Source: Aurantiochytrium sp. KH105 (Eukaryota > Sar > Bigyra > Thraustochytrida > Thraustochytriidae). Taken from it: a stretch of 64,000 nucleotides of DNA. The notes under the pieces are model-generated. The model had not been told where the DNA came from and made no database searches. It worked only from the letters and a program-made list of their open reading frames with translations. The number at the start of each line of letters is the position of its first letter. The first letter of the stretch is position 1. Both the position numbers and the translations under genes were made by a program. Below, piece after piece: positions 51,692 to 61,123 of this stretch. The stretch spans positions 62,001 through 126,000 of the forward strand of contig BGKB01000194.1 of assembly GCA_003116975.1 (NCBI GenBank), given 5' to 3'.

Positions 51692-52683
51692 GGTGCCAAC
51701 CACGCGAGATCCCTTCGGTCACTCCTACCGTCCTTTCTCCGTGGTGCTCTCGTCGCTCACGAACGAGGCGTGTACACCAGCATAGCAACTGCTCAAATCG
51801 GAAATGCTGCGTTGGTGTGCGCTCTGTTCAGGCTGGCCTTCGTCTCCAAAGCAGTTCTTTTATAATCTTCCAAGTTCTACCGGATCGGTCGCCTCCACAT
51901 GGGACAACGACTGCTTCATGGTGCTGCTGGATGATATGATCTGTTGCGACGCTTTTGTACGCGCGAACGAAGAGTGGCTATACAAGTGCTGCGACTTGAG
52001 TGATGAACTCTATACTACTAGTTAGGCCTGATAGTACTAGTTGGTGTTCAACGGATCGATTGAAGTTTATTGACGATTTTTTTCTTTATTTATACTCTCA
52101 CATCAACAGATGAAAGATCAATGCGAGGCGCTCTGTGTTGGTGTGCTTGGGTGCGCACAGGAAGAGATTAGATCTTTGAAGGAATGAATGAAGGCTTTGG
52201 GAAGACGACGTGGCCCATTGGAGCTGATTTCAAATTCCTGTCTTCCCTTCTACTCCGAGGACGACCGACTTGGGCCTGAAGAAGGGAAAGATAACTTCCT
52301 TGACGCTGATGGTAGAGACAAGCGTGCGAGGAAAATGGCTGTCGGCCTAGGCCCTATGCATACAGAAAGGTGAAGAGGGAATGATTGTGTTTTTTTGGGG
52401 GGGGGGGAAGGGGGGAGGGGGGAGGAAACCCATGAGCCGGTTCTTTTGGCATCGTATCCAAAAAGCTGCACAAAGCGGTTCAAAAAAGAAGATCAGAAAC
52501 TGCATGGCGTGTAATGTCAGAAAGAAAGTCAGGGACTGCGTTCGAGTGTGGTGAATGAAAATGAATTGAGATGGAATGTATCGAAGCGTGACGTGCTCTT
52601 GCAGGACAAAAAAAATTGCGGCAAGGACGAGTTTCGTTCAAGACATTGCAGTTGACAAAAAGGGGTATACGAGGCCAGACCCT
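51692..52683. other. Spacer upstream of tetraspan copy 2
   Basis: This is 1 kb of AT-rich sequence. ACTACTAGTT and TAGTACTAGTT repeat the ACTAGT core at 52014-52042. A poly-G run interrupted by A lies at 52396-52425. No gene is supported. Confidence 0.55.
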
Positions 52684-53280
52684 TTACACCGGAGCGCGCT
52701 GGATATACTCGACCTTGACAATTTCTGCCTTTGGTACATAGGTTGAGTCGATCGTACGCGCATTGAAAACTGCTGTTCGACTCGTTTTGAGAAGCTTTGA
52801 GACAGCGCGCATGTGCGTTCCCCAGAGAATGACCATGAGAATGTCAAAGACGAGAATGAAGATATTCAGTGCGATGGTAGCCCCTGGCGCGTCGAGAAGA
52901 GAGATCTCATATGCTTGGTAGATGGTCAGATTCAAAAGAGTCTGCGCGGCGGACATAGCAGCGATGCCGAGCGTGAGAGCACTGCCAATGGACGCGACTC
53001 TAAGATAGTAGATTTTCTGTCGCATGATGCCAACCACGGCGGAAATCGGGTATGCAATGGTCAGAATGTGATAGAACAAGGTGAGATACGGGGACATGTC
53101 GAAAAAGGCCATATGGAATCGCTCAGAGCTGGAATCCGGGGGATGCGAAACAGCGAGGATTGCAACGCCGAGATCAATCGTAGTTGCGGCGATGAGTATT
53201 TTGGCAAGCTTCATGACGCGCTCCTTTTGAAGGGTCACGGCATCCTGTACGTCGATCTGTGCTACGACCGTGGCAATCAT
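52684..53280 (-). CDS. Four-TM membrane protein, tandem family copy 3
   Basis: The 198-residue protein is the most diverged member of the tandem trio. It has four hydrophobic segments (about 25-44, 64-88, 95-121, 132-155) and ends VEYIQRAPV. The N-terminal ERVMKLAKILIAATTIDLGVA aligns with the start of helix 1 in the other copies. The C-terminal tail keeps a YVPKAEI stretch similar in position to the VP of copy 2. The ATG at 53280 is directly visible. The cysteines of helices 2 and 3 are lost. The function is unknown. Confidence 0.75.
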   Translation of the reverse strand: MIATVVAQIDVQDAVTLQKERVMKLAKILIAATTIDLGVAILAVSHPPDSSSERFHMAFFDMSPYLTLFYHILTIAYPISAVVGIMRQKIYYLRVASIGSALTLGIAAMSAAQTLLNLTIYQAYEISLLDAPGATIALNIFILVFDILMVILWGTHMRAVSKLLKTSRTAVFNARTIDSTYVPKAEIVKVEYIQRAPV

Positions 53281-53506
53281 CGTCTCAAATGTCGTACGCT
53301 TGGTGGTGCAAGCGGCTTTGCGATCAACTCATTGCATACACGATTACGCAACTGTTCTCGGTACATACGAGCGAAGGTCACTTATCTGACGTCTGACCAG
53401 TCTCGCATCCTCCTGGCAACCCGCAAGCTGCCACACCGCACCGTGAAGCAAGAGGCTCCCTTTCCCTGTATACCGGATCTATGCATGCCTGGTGGAATTT
53501 GTATTC

Positions 53507-53522
53507 TTTTTTTTTTTTTTTT
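53507..53522. repeat. Poly-T tract
   Basis: Sixteen consecutive T residues lie about 230 bases upstream of the copy 3 ATG (poly-A on its coding strand). Confidence 0.9.
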
Positions 53523-55195
53523 CTCGTCGCTGCCTGGTCCAGAGGCCTGGCCTGATCAGACCACCGACACTTTTGGTTGACCGTGGCCACTCGTCCACTC
53601 CGTCCGGGTCAGCAGCCAGGCTCCACAAACGTGGAGCATGAAACCTCACGTCGATCCGACGTTGTACCCGTGGCGACCGTGGTGCGTGAGAGTGAAGACC
53701 ACACACAGCGCCGGTCTGCCACTGACCAAGAGGGAGCTGATTGGCAAACTTGCTGGGAAAAAGCAAATCATTCGTGGACGTGACGAAGCTTGGAAAGGAT
53801 GTTAGATTCAACAGTTAGTAGACCGCCGCGACCTTGCGCTTTTTGAGGCGAGGTGGCTGCGCGCAGATGCGGCCGGGCCGGCCCGCCAGCCTACGAACAC
53901 TGCCCCCTCTGCGGGAACTGCGGGTCATCATATGCCCTCTGACGCGCTCGTCGCGCCTACCTCAGCAACCTGCGACGAGGCTCTTCCTGGTTTCAGCCAC
54001 TACCGCTCACCAGCGCAGAGGCGGGAGAGGACGCGCACAAGCGGACGGAAGAGGGCGCCACTGGCGGAAGCGGCCCGCCGCGGGGGCACGGCGCGCGTTT
54101 CACGCCATCGCGCCGGTGGCTCTCCGCCACGGCTTCCTTCATGGCTCCTGGTTTCAAGTTGTTTCCTCGCTGCCGCTTTTTCGCGCTTCCCAATGGCCGA
54201 GGCCGAGCGCCGGCCGGGCTTTGCACCTTCCCTCGCGCAGCTGCAGCTACTGCTGCAGCTTCTCCCGTGCCGGCCGCCTTGCCGCGGCTCCCGGCTCACG
54301 GGCCGCGCGGCGACGCGTACTTTCTCGCGGCTTCGCCTGGCTCTTCTTCTCTTGTCCTGCGGCCGCACACGCAGCACGGGACGATAGAAGGGAAAGTGCA
54401 CGAGTGGGGCGATGTGCGCGCGGGCCTCGCAAGTGCGCTATTCCGGCGGCGCAAGTCGGGAATGGGCTCTCGCAAGTCGGAGCTCCTGCGCGCGGCAGGG
54501 CGTGCGTGCGGCAAGTGGAGAATGGCGGCTGGGCAAGTGAAGAATGGCGACGCGGAAAGGGCGTGGTACAAATGGGAAGTGGAACTTGAGACAAGGCCGG
54601 AGCTTGCAGTGGTTACAACAATCAATGAGGCAGCTCGATCGCGCGCCCCTTGACTTCCCTCGCTCCTTTTCACTCCCTCCCTCCCTCCTTCCCTCCCTCC
54701 CGTGCAGCTTCTTCTACCTAGCTGGCGAGGCCGCTGCGGCAGAGCCCAATCCAGTCCGCGCGCCCGCGCTCGCTCCGTCGGTCGGCAGCGGCAGCGGCGG
54801 CAGGCGAGAGAGCGGCGCAGGCGGCAGCAGCAGCAGCAGCAGCTGCAGCACAGAGAGAGAGAGCCCGCGAGGTCGCTGCGAGTCCGCGGCTCGCTCCTTT
54901 ACGTGGCTTACGTGGCGAGGCAGCATCCTTCGCCCGGCGCGCGTTCGTGGCCGCCCCGCGTGCGCCTCTCCTGCGCCGCGCTCCAAGCGAGGTAGCGAGC
55001 GAGCCCGCGCCCGCGCTCTAAGCGAGCGAGCGAGCGAGCCGCGCTCGAGCCCGGGAGCCGAGCCGGGAGGGCCGCGGCCGGCACGTGCACGCGCAGCGCG
55101 TGCAGGCCTGGCGAGCGTCTGCCCGCTTGCTTTCTTGCTTGCGTGCGTGGTTGAATAGAGCAGCTTTCGCTGACTGAGCCAGACAGACAGACGGG

Positions 55196-55224
55196 GAAAG
55201 AAAGAAAGAAAGAAAGAAAGAAAG
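55196..55224. repeat. (GAAA)n microsatellite
   Basis: About seven GAAA units end 105 bases before the gelsolin-like ATG, probably in the 5' UTR. Confidence 0.95.
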
Positions 55225-55328
55225 GAGAAGCGCACGCGCTGCAGTCAGTGGGGCGCAGGCGCGGCGTGCACAAGTTGGACGGCGCAGCGGCCGCAGAGCA
55301 GGACGCGCGCGGCGGTTCGGCGGGGAGG

Positions 55329-57500
55329 ATGTCGGGCAACCAGGAGCAGAACGAGAACGAGGAGGGGTACCTGGACTGGGGCAAGAAGAAGGTGCAGGTG
55401 GGCATCGAGGCGTTCACGAACGCGATCGCGTCGGTGAAGTGGGCCATGGACGGCGAGAGCGAGGCCGTGGTGAAGCACGAGGGCGAGGACTCGGACGATG
55501 AGAACGAGGACGGCAACACCTCGTCCGCGCCCAGGCCTCGGTCCGTGCTCAAGAAGGACGACGAGCGGCACGCGCCGCCCGGCGTGCCGAAGCGCGTCTC
55601 CGTGCGCCAGTCCATCAGGAACAGCATGCGCAGCGTCAGGAGCAAGCGCCTCTCGCGCGCCTCGCGCGCCTCACGCGCCTCGCTGGCGGACGATGGCAAG
55701 CTCGCCGTGATAGCCGAGGCAGAGACCGCCGACGACGCCCAAGAGGACGACGAGGACAACACCGAGTCCGAAGAGGTCGAGTCCGAGGAGGCCAAGGACA
55801 CTGAGGCCGAAGACGACGCCGTAGAGGCAGAGGCCGAGGAACAGGATGACGACGCCGAAGAAGACCAAGAAGAGGAAGAAGAAGTCGAAGAGGAAGAGGA
55901 AGCAGCTGTAGAAGATGAAGAAGAAGAAGCAGCTGCAGAAGACGAAGCAGAAGCAGAAGAAGAGGAAGAAGTTGAAGCGCAAGAAAACGAGGAAGAGGAT
56001 GAAGACGAAGAGGCCGCCGCAGAAGAGGCCGAGGGCGGTGACGTCCTCGGAGAACTCGGCGGAGCCGCTGCCGGCGCTGCTGCCGCCGCCGCCGCCGCAG
56101 CGGCCGCCGGGGTACGATCCCAACGCTCGAGCACGAGCTCGAAGCGATCAAGTCGTAAGCGCCTGAGCATCTTCAGGAGAAGCGCTCGTCGCGACAGCAA
56201 CAAGCGCTCGTCCACGAACCGCATCTCCATGTCATGGCGTAGCAGGGTCAACAAGGAAGCCCCCAGCAGTGGCGGAGCCTTCCGCGAGCGACCGGCGCCC
56301 AGCCCCGCGAGTAACTGGCACCGCCCCGTCGATACCAGTGGTATCGAGGCCAAGCAAGCGCGCCTCGAGGACAGCAACATCGCCGGCATCGGAAGCGACG
56401 AGGACCGTGCCGCCCGTCTGGCCGCCGCCAAGTCCGACAAGAACCTTCGCGGTGCCGGAAAGAAAATCGGTCTTGAAGTCTGGCGCGTGCACAACGTACG
56501 CACCAAGAGCGACACGCCCTCTTTTGGCGTCGAGCGGCTGGCCAAGGACGACTACGGAACCTTTTACTCGGGTGACAGCTATGTGATTCTCAACACGTAC
56601 CATCCTCTCGACAACCAGACGCGCAAGCCGTCGAAGCGCATGGACTATGATGTTCACTTTTGGCTCGGCAAGGACAGCACCCAGGATGAGATTGGCACGG
56701 CCGCCATCAAGACTGTCGAGCTGAGCGCCCTCCTCAACGACTTGCCCGTGCACCACCGCGAAATGCAGGGCCACGAGTCCAAGCTCTTTTTGAGTTACTT
56801 TAAGGAACTCATTTACGAGAGCGGCGGCTACGACAGCGGATTCCGCAAGGTCGAGCCCACCGAGTACGAGCCCCGTCTTCTCATGATCCGCCACACGTCG
56901 CGCGTCACCAAGGCCTTTAGCATTCCCGTCAAGGCGGACTGCATGAACCATGGAGACGCCTTTGTCCTCGACACGGGCACTGTCGTCTACCGCTGGGTCG
57001 GCGACGAAGCCAACGTCTTTGAGATGAACCGTAGTGGTCTGCTTCAGGCGAACATTTGCTCCTCGCGCTGCGGCAAGGCGCGCAAGGAAGAGCCCGATGA
57101 CAAGTTCTGGGAGATCCTCGGCGGCACCATCGACGATGTGCGTCCCTCGTCCAAGCCGTATGACATTGAGGTTCACGGAGACGAGCGTCTCGACGCCTCG
57201 GACATTCGTCTCTGGCGCATCTCGGACGCCACGGGCTCTCTTCAGTTCAACCTCGAGGCAGAGGGCCAGGTGCCGCTCCGCGCGCTCGATTCCGACGACG
57301 TTTTTCTCGTGCATGCCAACATTGGCATCTGGATCTGGCTTGGCGATGGCGCCACGCAGTACGAGCGCTCCTCGGCCATGAGCGTTGCGGATGAGTACAT
57401 CAAGCAGGAGGGCCTTCCTAACACCATGACCGTGACGACCATCGCCGAGGCCCAGGCCACGACGAACGCTCTCTTCGCGGCGCTCTTTCGCGGGAAGTAA
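55329..57500 (+). CDS. Gelsolin-repeat actin-severing protein (severin/fragmin-like) with acidic N-terminal extension
   Basis: The 723-residue protein has three C-terminal gelsolin repeats. G1 is at about 380-490 (YVILNTYH, then DYDVHFWLGKDSTQDEIGTAAIKTVEL), G2 at about 513-600 (AFVLDTGTVVYRWVGDEAN) and G3 at about 624-720 (VFLVHANIGIWIWLGDGATQYERSSAM). This G1-G3 set equals severin/fragmin, which cut and cap actin filaments in response to calcium. The first half is unusual. A short N-terminal segment (GYLDWGKKKVQVGIEAFTNAIASVKWAM) is followed by Arg/Ser-rich repeats (RLSRASRASRASL), a Glu/Asp-rich stretch of about 100 residues (137-238), an Ala run, and a second Arg/Ser-rich basic region. 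This could tether the protein to membranes or microtubules, or regulate it. The in-frame GTG upstream is ignored in favour of the ATG at 55329. Confidence 0.92.
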   Translation: MSGNQEQNENEEGYLDWGKKKVQVGIEAFTNAIASVKWAMDGESEAVVKHEGEDSDDENEDGNTSSAPRPRSVLKKDDERHAPPGVPKRVSVRQSIRNSMRSVRSKRLSRASRASRASLADDGKLAVIAEAETADDAQEDDEDNTESEEVESEEAKDTEAEDDAVEAEAEEQDDDAEEDQEEEEEVEEEEEAAVEDEEEEAAAEDEAEAEEEEEVEAQENEEEDEDEEAAAEEAEGGDVLGELGGAAAGAAAAAAAAAAAGVRSQRSSTSSKRSSRKRLSIFRRSARRDSNKRSSTNRISMSWRSRVNKEAPSSGGAFRERPAPSPASNWHRPVDTSGIEAKQARLEDSNIAGIGSDEDRAARLAAAKSDKNLRGAGKKIGLEVWRVHNVRTKSDTPSFGVERLAKDDYGTFYSGDSYVILNTYHPLDNQTRKPSKRMDYDVHFWLGKDSTQDEIGTAAIKTVELSALLNDLPVHHREMQGHESKLFLSYFKELIYESGGYDSGFRKVEPTEYEPRLLMIRHTSRVTKAFSIPVKADCMNHGDAFVLDTGTVVYRWVGDEANVFEMNRSGLLQANICSSRCGKARKEEPDDKFWEILGGTIDDVRPSSKPYDIEVHGDERLDASDIRLWRISDATGSLQFNLEAEGQVPLRALDSDDVFLVHANIGIWIWLGDGATQYERSSAMSVADEYIKQEGLPNTMTVTTIAEAQATTNALFAALFRGK

Positions 57501-58132
57501 GCGAGCGCCCCCCAAGGTTCGACATCTTTTTTTTTCCCTTTTTCACCCACCCTTTCTCTTAGTACGTATACACCTTTCTGCAGCGCGTTTGTTCCAGTCC
57601 TCTGGAAATTCGTTTCTTGCTCGCGGCCCGGGGCGCTGCGCCCTTTTGACTCTATATTTCTCTCTCTCACCCTCTCACATTCCTTCTTTTCTTTGCCACT
57701 GAAGCTGCGTCGCGGCTTGGCCAATTTCTTTGCAATGCTTATTTTGTTGTTCTTTTGTCTTTTGTGCGTGCGGGAGAGGGGGACAACAGAGGTTCTTGCA
57801 GCACGTACCTCAAAGCTTGCAAGACCATGTGATGTGGGCGGCTTGGCCTACCTTGATCCCGTAAATTTGCGGCAAGATTAATTTTGCTCCTTCTTGCCCC
57901 CTTTGCGCTGTTGAAATTGACAATTTTGCTCTTGGTGGGCTGGGCTGGGCTGGGCTGGGTTCTCCATTTTTCGTTCGTTGTTTTTTGCTTGTTTTGGCGA
58001 CGGGTTTTGTCGATTTTTGTTTTCATTTTTTTGTTCTGCTTCTTCCTTCATCAAGCAAGTTGGTTGGCCGCGCGACGCAAAGCCGACTCGAAGAAGACGC
58101 AAGCGCTCGAGCACGCCTAGGCGCAAGGCACG
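57501..58132. other. Spacer between gelsolin-like and RPP38-like genes
   Basis: This 630-base pyrimidine-rich stretch contains the gelsolin-like 3' UTR, a (GGGCT)n repeat at 57937-57959 and a T-rich stretch before the next start. No gene is supported. Confidence 0.6.
57937..57959. repeat. (GGGCT)n pentanucleotide repeat
   Basis: Four GGGCT units and a partial fifth. The spaced GGG runs could form a G-quadruplex. Confidence 0.85.
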
Positions 58133-58747
58133 ATGTCTGCTCCGCAAGCCGCCGTCCTACGCGAGGTCAGCGATGAGTGCGCCTTTACAGCAGCGCTCGA
58201 GACGGCCTGGCGTCTCGAAGCGTCGGGCGCGAGATGGACCTCGACCGCATCGTCGCTCAAGCAGGCGCGCAGAGTGCGCAAGCGCAAACGAAGGCAAAAG
58301 GAGTCCGCGAAGCGAGAAGAGGCAAGAAAAGCACTAAAAAAGGAGAGCTCCGGTCCCGGTTCTCATCTTCAACAAGAAGAATTCCAACGCTATGACGAGG
58401 TAGAAGACTTTATTCCAATTCGTGCCGAGGACCCCAAACCCAAGGTCGGCGCGGAGGGCACGATTCTGGGCACCAGAGCGGTGCTTCGCGAGCTCGAGCG
58501 TGCAGAACCGCGCATTTCTGCAGTTGTCATCAGCGCGAAACCCGAGGCAGTTAAAGCAGAAATCCGAGACCGTCTCGTTCAGGCGTGCGCGGTCCGCGGG
58601 GTCCAGGCTTACGCTCTCGTTGAGACCACGCCACAGCTTCTGGGCAAGGCGCTGCAGTTGCGCTCCATCATGGTTCTTGCCTTGGGACCTCGCTCAGCGC
58701 TCGATCCGAATATGCGTCGCGCTCTTGAAACACTGGACGCGAAGTAG
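58133..58747 (+). CDS. L7Ae-fold protein, probable RNase P/MRP subunit RPP38/Pop3-like
   Basis: The 204-residue basic protein has a Lys/Arg-rich helix (about 43-72) followed by an L7Ae-like alpha/beta domain (about 110-195). The order GTRAVLRELERAEPRISAVVISAKP, VQACAVRGVQAYALVE, then LLGKALQLRSIMVLALG matches the way RPP38/Pop3 proteins are built (helix, hydrophobic strand, basic helix, short strand, and hydrophobic VLALG strand). RPP38 binds kink-turn RNA in RNase P and RNase MRP. The match is based on pattern rather than strong identity; another L7Ae-family member such as a ribosome-biogenesis factor is the alternative. The ATG at 58133 is directly visible (CGATGTCTG). Confidence 0.6.
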   Translation: MSAPQAAVLREVSDECAFTAALETAWRLEASGARWTSTASSLKQARRVRKRKRRQKESAKREEARKALKKESSGPGSHLQQEEFQRYDEVEDFIPIRAEDPKPKVGAEGTILGTRAVLRELERAEPRISAVVISAKPEAVKAEIRDRLVQACAVRGVQAYALVETTPQLLGKALQLRSIMVLALGPRSALDPNMRRALETLDAK

Positions 58748-58967
58748 ACCAAGTAGTTTTATAGTCTCCGAGATGGGTTTTATCACGCGAGTCCCTGGCT
58801 TCGCTTCGCTTCGCTTTGGAGCCAAATGCCGCGCCTACCCACTCGTTTGGCCTCGTGTCCAAGTCGCAAGCTTGGCCTCGGTGTCCCTCTTGTATTTTGG
58901 TGTTTTTGACAAGTATTAGTTTTCTGCGTTTGCTCGAACGTTTTGCTCTGGCCTTGCTTTCCTCTTT

Positions 58968-59136
58968 CAATCAACAGTGCGTGCAACCGGCAGCAAGGGT
59001 GGTCTTCCTTCTTTGTACTCTTTCCTTGTCCTTGCATCTGCCGACTGTCAATCAACAGCGTGTGCAACCAGCAGCAGCAGCAGCAAGTAGTTCTTCCTTC
59101 GTTGGACTCTCCCCTTGTCCTTGCATCTGCCGAGCG
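58968..59136. repeat. Tandem duplication, about 81 + 88 bases
   Basis: Two adjacent copies both begin CAATCAACAG and end CCTTGTCCTTGCATCTGCCGA. The second differs by substitutions and an inserted CAG run. Confidence 0.85.
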
Positions 59137-59210
59137 TTAACGAGGGAAGCTTTTCACGCAGCTGGAGCCCAGCTGCAGCCCAGCAGCTGCACAACAGCAG
59201 CTTGCTCTTG

Positions 59211-59238
59211 CTAACTTCTTCTCCTTTTTCCCTTGTAG
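59211..59238 (+). other. Orphan consensus 3' splice site
   Basis: CTAAC (59211-59215) is followed by a pure pyrimidine tract and CTTGTAG ending at 59238. This is a complete branch point, polypyrimidine tract and acceptor. No partner exon with coding potential is evident; it may belong to a 5'-UTR intron of the downstream vWA gene or a non-coding transcript. Confidence 0.35.
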
Positions 59239-59565
59239 CATCGCCGCGGCAGCTTACCCACGGCTCTCTCGCGCGTGGCTAGCCAGCGCAGCGAGTGTCA
59301 AGCGTGGCGTTCGCGTTCGATGAATTTGAGCCATCTCGCGGTGTCGACAGCGACCGCAGCGTTTCGGCAGGCTGACTGCAGAGAGCGGCCTGCTGTCCGA
59401 GCGGCAGTGGGCCCAGGCAATGTAACGTCTTGTCGGCGAGCGAGCGAGCGAGAACGCGAGGCTGCAGGCCCCTGTTCTTACGACGATCATGATGGCCGGC
59501 CACTGCCAGCAGCTACAGCCGCAGGCGTGCGTGCGTGCGTTTGTTCCATCGCGTGCCAAGCGGTA

Positions 59566-59606
59566 GCAAAGCAAAGCAAAGCAAAGCAAAGCAAAGCAAA
59601 GCAAAG
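59566..59606. repeat. (GCAAA)n microsatellite
   Basis: Eight uninterrupted GCAAA units. Confidence 0.95.
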
Positions 59607-59717
59607 GTCACGGTAAAGCGGCGAGCTCGGCGCCCGTCGTCGGTCCACTTCAGGGGGTCAATCTTCTGTTACACGCGCCTCGCTTCGTCCGCGACGGGCA
59701 GCGACGCGGAGCGGAGA

Positions 59718-59766
59718 GGCAAGCAGGCAAGCAGGCAAGCAGGCCGGCAGGCCGGCAGGCAGGCAG
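59718..59766. repeat. (GCAAGCAG)/(GCCGGCAG) array
   Basis: Octamer units AAGCAGGC grade into CCGGCAGG and then GGCA. Confidence 0.85.
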
Positions 59767-60494
59767 TCGACGGCGACGGAGATGTTCTGCGCGAGTCGCG
59801 GCGGCGCCGAGACCGTCGTGGCGAGCGGCGTGAGGTCTTGACTTTGGCATCCTCCTGGGACGACGGAGATGCAAGAAATGCAAAGGGGAAGGACGGTCTG
59901 TCTCTTCGTTTTTTTTGCAGTGCCGCAGTGGCGGGACGCGCATAGTGCACTTGCGGGCGGCCCGCGCAAGTCGAGCTGCGGCGCGGGCAAGTGGGCTTTC
60001 CGCAGTGCAGGCGCGCAGCCGGTCTGTGGCGGCGCTGGCTACTTGGTTCAAGTTGTTTCGCCACCTTGACCAACAAGAGACACACCCCTTCCCGCCCTCT
60101 CGTGCCGCTCCGCGCCGCGCCAAGGGCGAGCAGCTGCAGGTCACAGCGCGGGCGAGCGGCGACGCGCTCATATTTGGCTTGACTTGGCCTGGCTTGGGCT
60201 GGCTGGCGCAAAAAGTTGAACAGTCTTTTACGTTGTCCAATCTTGACCGCTTGAACACTGGCTGCAGCTGCTTGCTCTACTACATACTACACACAAACAC
60301 CTCTGGCAGTACCGGAAGACCGGCCAGGCCCGCCTCCTCGCCCTCGCGCCGCCTCGCGCCCGCGCAGCTGCGCCCGTGCGCCCCCTTCCGCCTCGCCGAG
60401 CCCGCTGCCGTGCTCGGCGGCGTGGAAGCAAGCGACGCGGGTCGTGGCGCCGTTCCCCCACCGCTCCATCCCATTCCCCCATCTCCATCCGCGC

Positions 60495-60526
60495 CATCCA
60501 TCCATCCATCCATCCATCCATCCATC
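60495..60526. repeat. (CATC)n microsatellite
   Basis: About eight tandem CATC/ATCC units. Confidence 0.95.
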
Positions 60527-60696
60527 CTCCCTCCCGAGCTCTCCGCAGGTTGACCGCCTGCTGCGCGGGACCTGGCGCGGCGGCGGCGGCGGACGAGCGG
60601 CGCGGGGCGGTCGGCGGCGCCCGTCGGCCCGAGGAGAGGAGAGGAGAACAAGCAGGGCAGAGCAGCGCAGGCAAAGCCAGCGAGAGAGAGCGCGAG

Positions 60697-60756
60697 ACAG
60701 GCAGGCAGGCAGGCAGACAGGCAGGGAGACAGACAGACAGACAGACAGACAGACAG
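60697..60756. repeat. (GGCA)n(GACA)n compound microsatellite
   Basis: GGCA units pass into GACA units (about seven). Confidence 0.9.
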
Positions 60757-61064
60757 TCCGGCGCCGCTCGAGGCGGGCCTCGGCGCGCGAAGGCCGCGCG
60801 GACGCGGCGCCTCCGGGCAGGCGGGCGGCCGCGCGAAAGGCGAGCTTTCTGGGCGCGGCGCGCGCCCCGCGGGACGGCGGGCAGCCGAGCGAGCGCAGAG
60901 CGCGCAGTGCAGGACAGGAAGGCAGGCCGCCGAGGCGAAATTGCCGTTTCCGAGAGCGCCCCGGAGGGCGGCATCATCTGCGGCGGCAGCGGTCGACCGG
61001 CGAGCGGGCCGGCAGAGAAAGCGCAGGGCGGGGAGAGAGCCTGGAGCCAGCCTTGCGTGCGTCT

Positions 61065-61068
<4 letters not shown>

Positions 61069-61122
<54 letters not shown>
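61069..61122. repeat. (CAG)n trinucleotide repeat, about 18 units
   Basis: An uninterrupted CAG run lies 355 bases upstream of the vWA ATG. It would encode Gln, Ala or Ser by frame, but no coding exon is evident. Confidence 0.95.

Positions 61123-61123
<1 letters not shown>

Larger units (their letters stand above)
53281..55328. other. Spacer upstream of the gelsolin-like gene
   Basis: A poly-T run lies at 53507-53522. From about 53,820 the DNA becomes very GC-rich. Degenerate GCAAGTnGnGAATGG units occur at about 54430-54560, and a (GAAA)n tract lies near the gelsolin-like start. Several long frames exist here but have biased, repetitive composition; none is a credible gene. Confidence 0.55.

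Noticed and set aside
53834-54653. Frames of 251 and 170 codons upstream of the gelsolin-like gene.
   Set aside because: Arg/Ala/Gly-rich, no domain, overlapping in two frames; typical of GC-rich spacer.
56232-57515. 427-codon minus-strand frame across the gelsolin repeats.
   Set aside because: Antisense mirror of well-supported gelsolin repeats.
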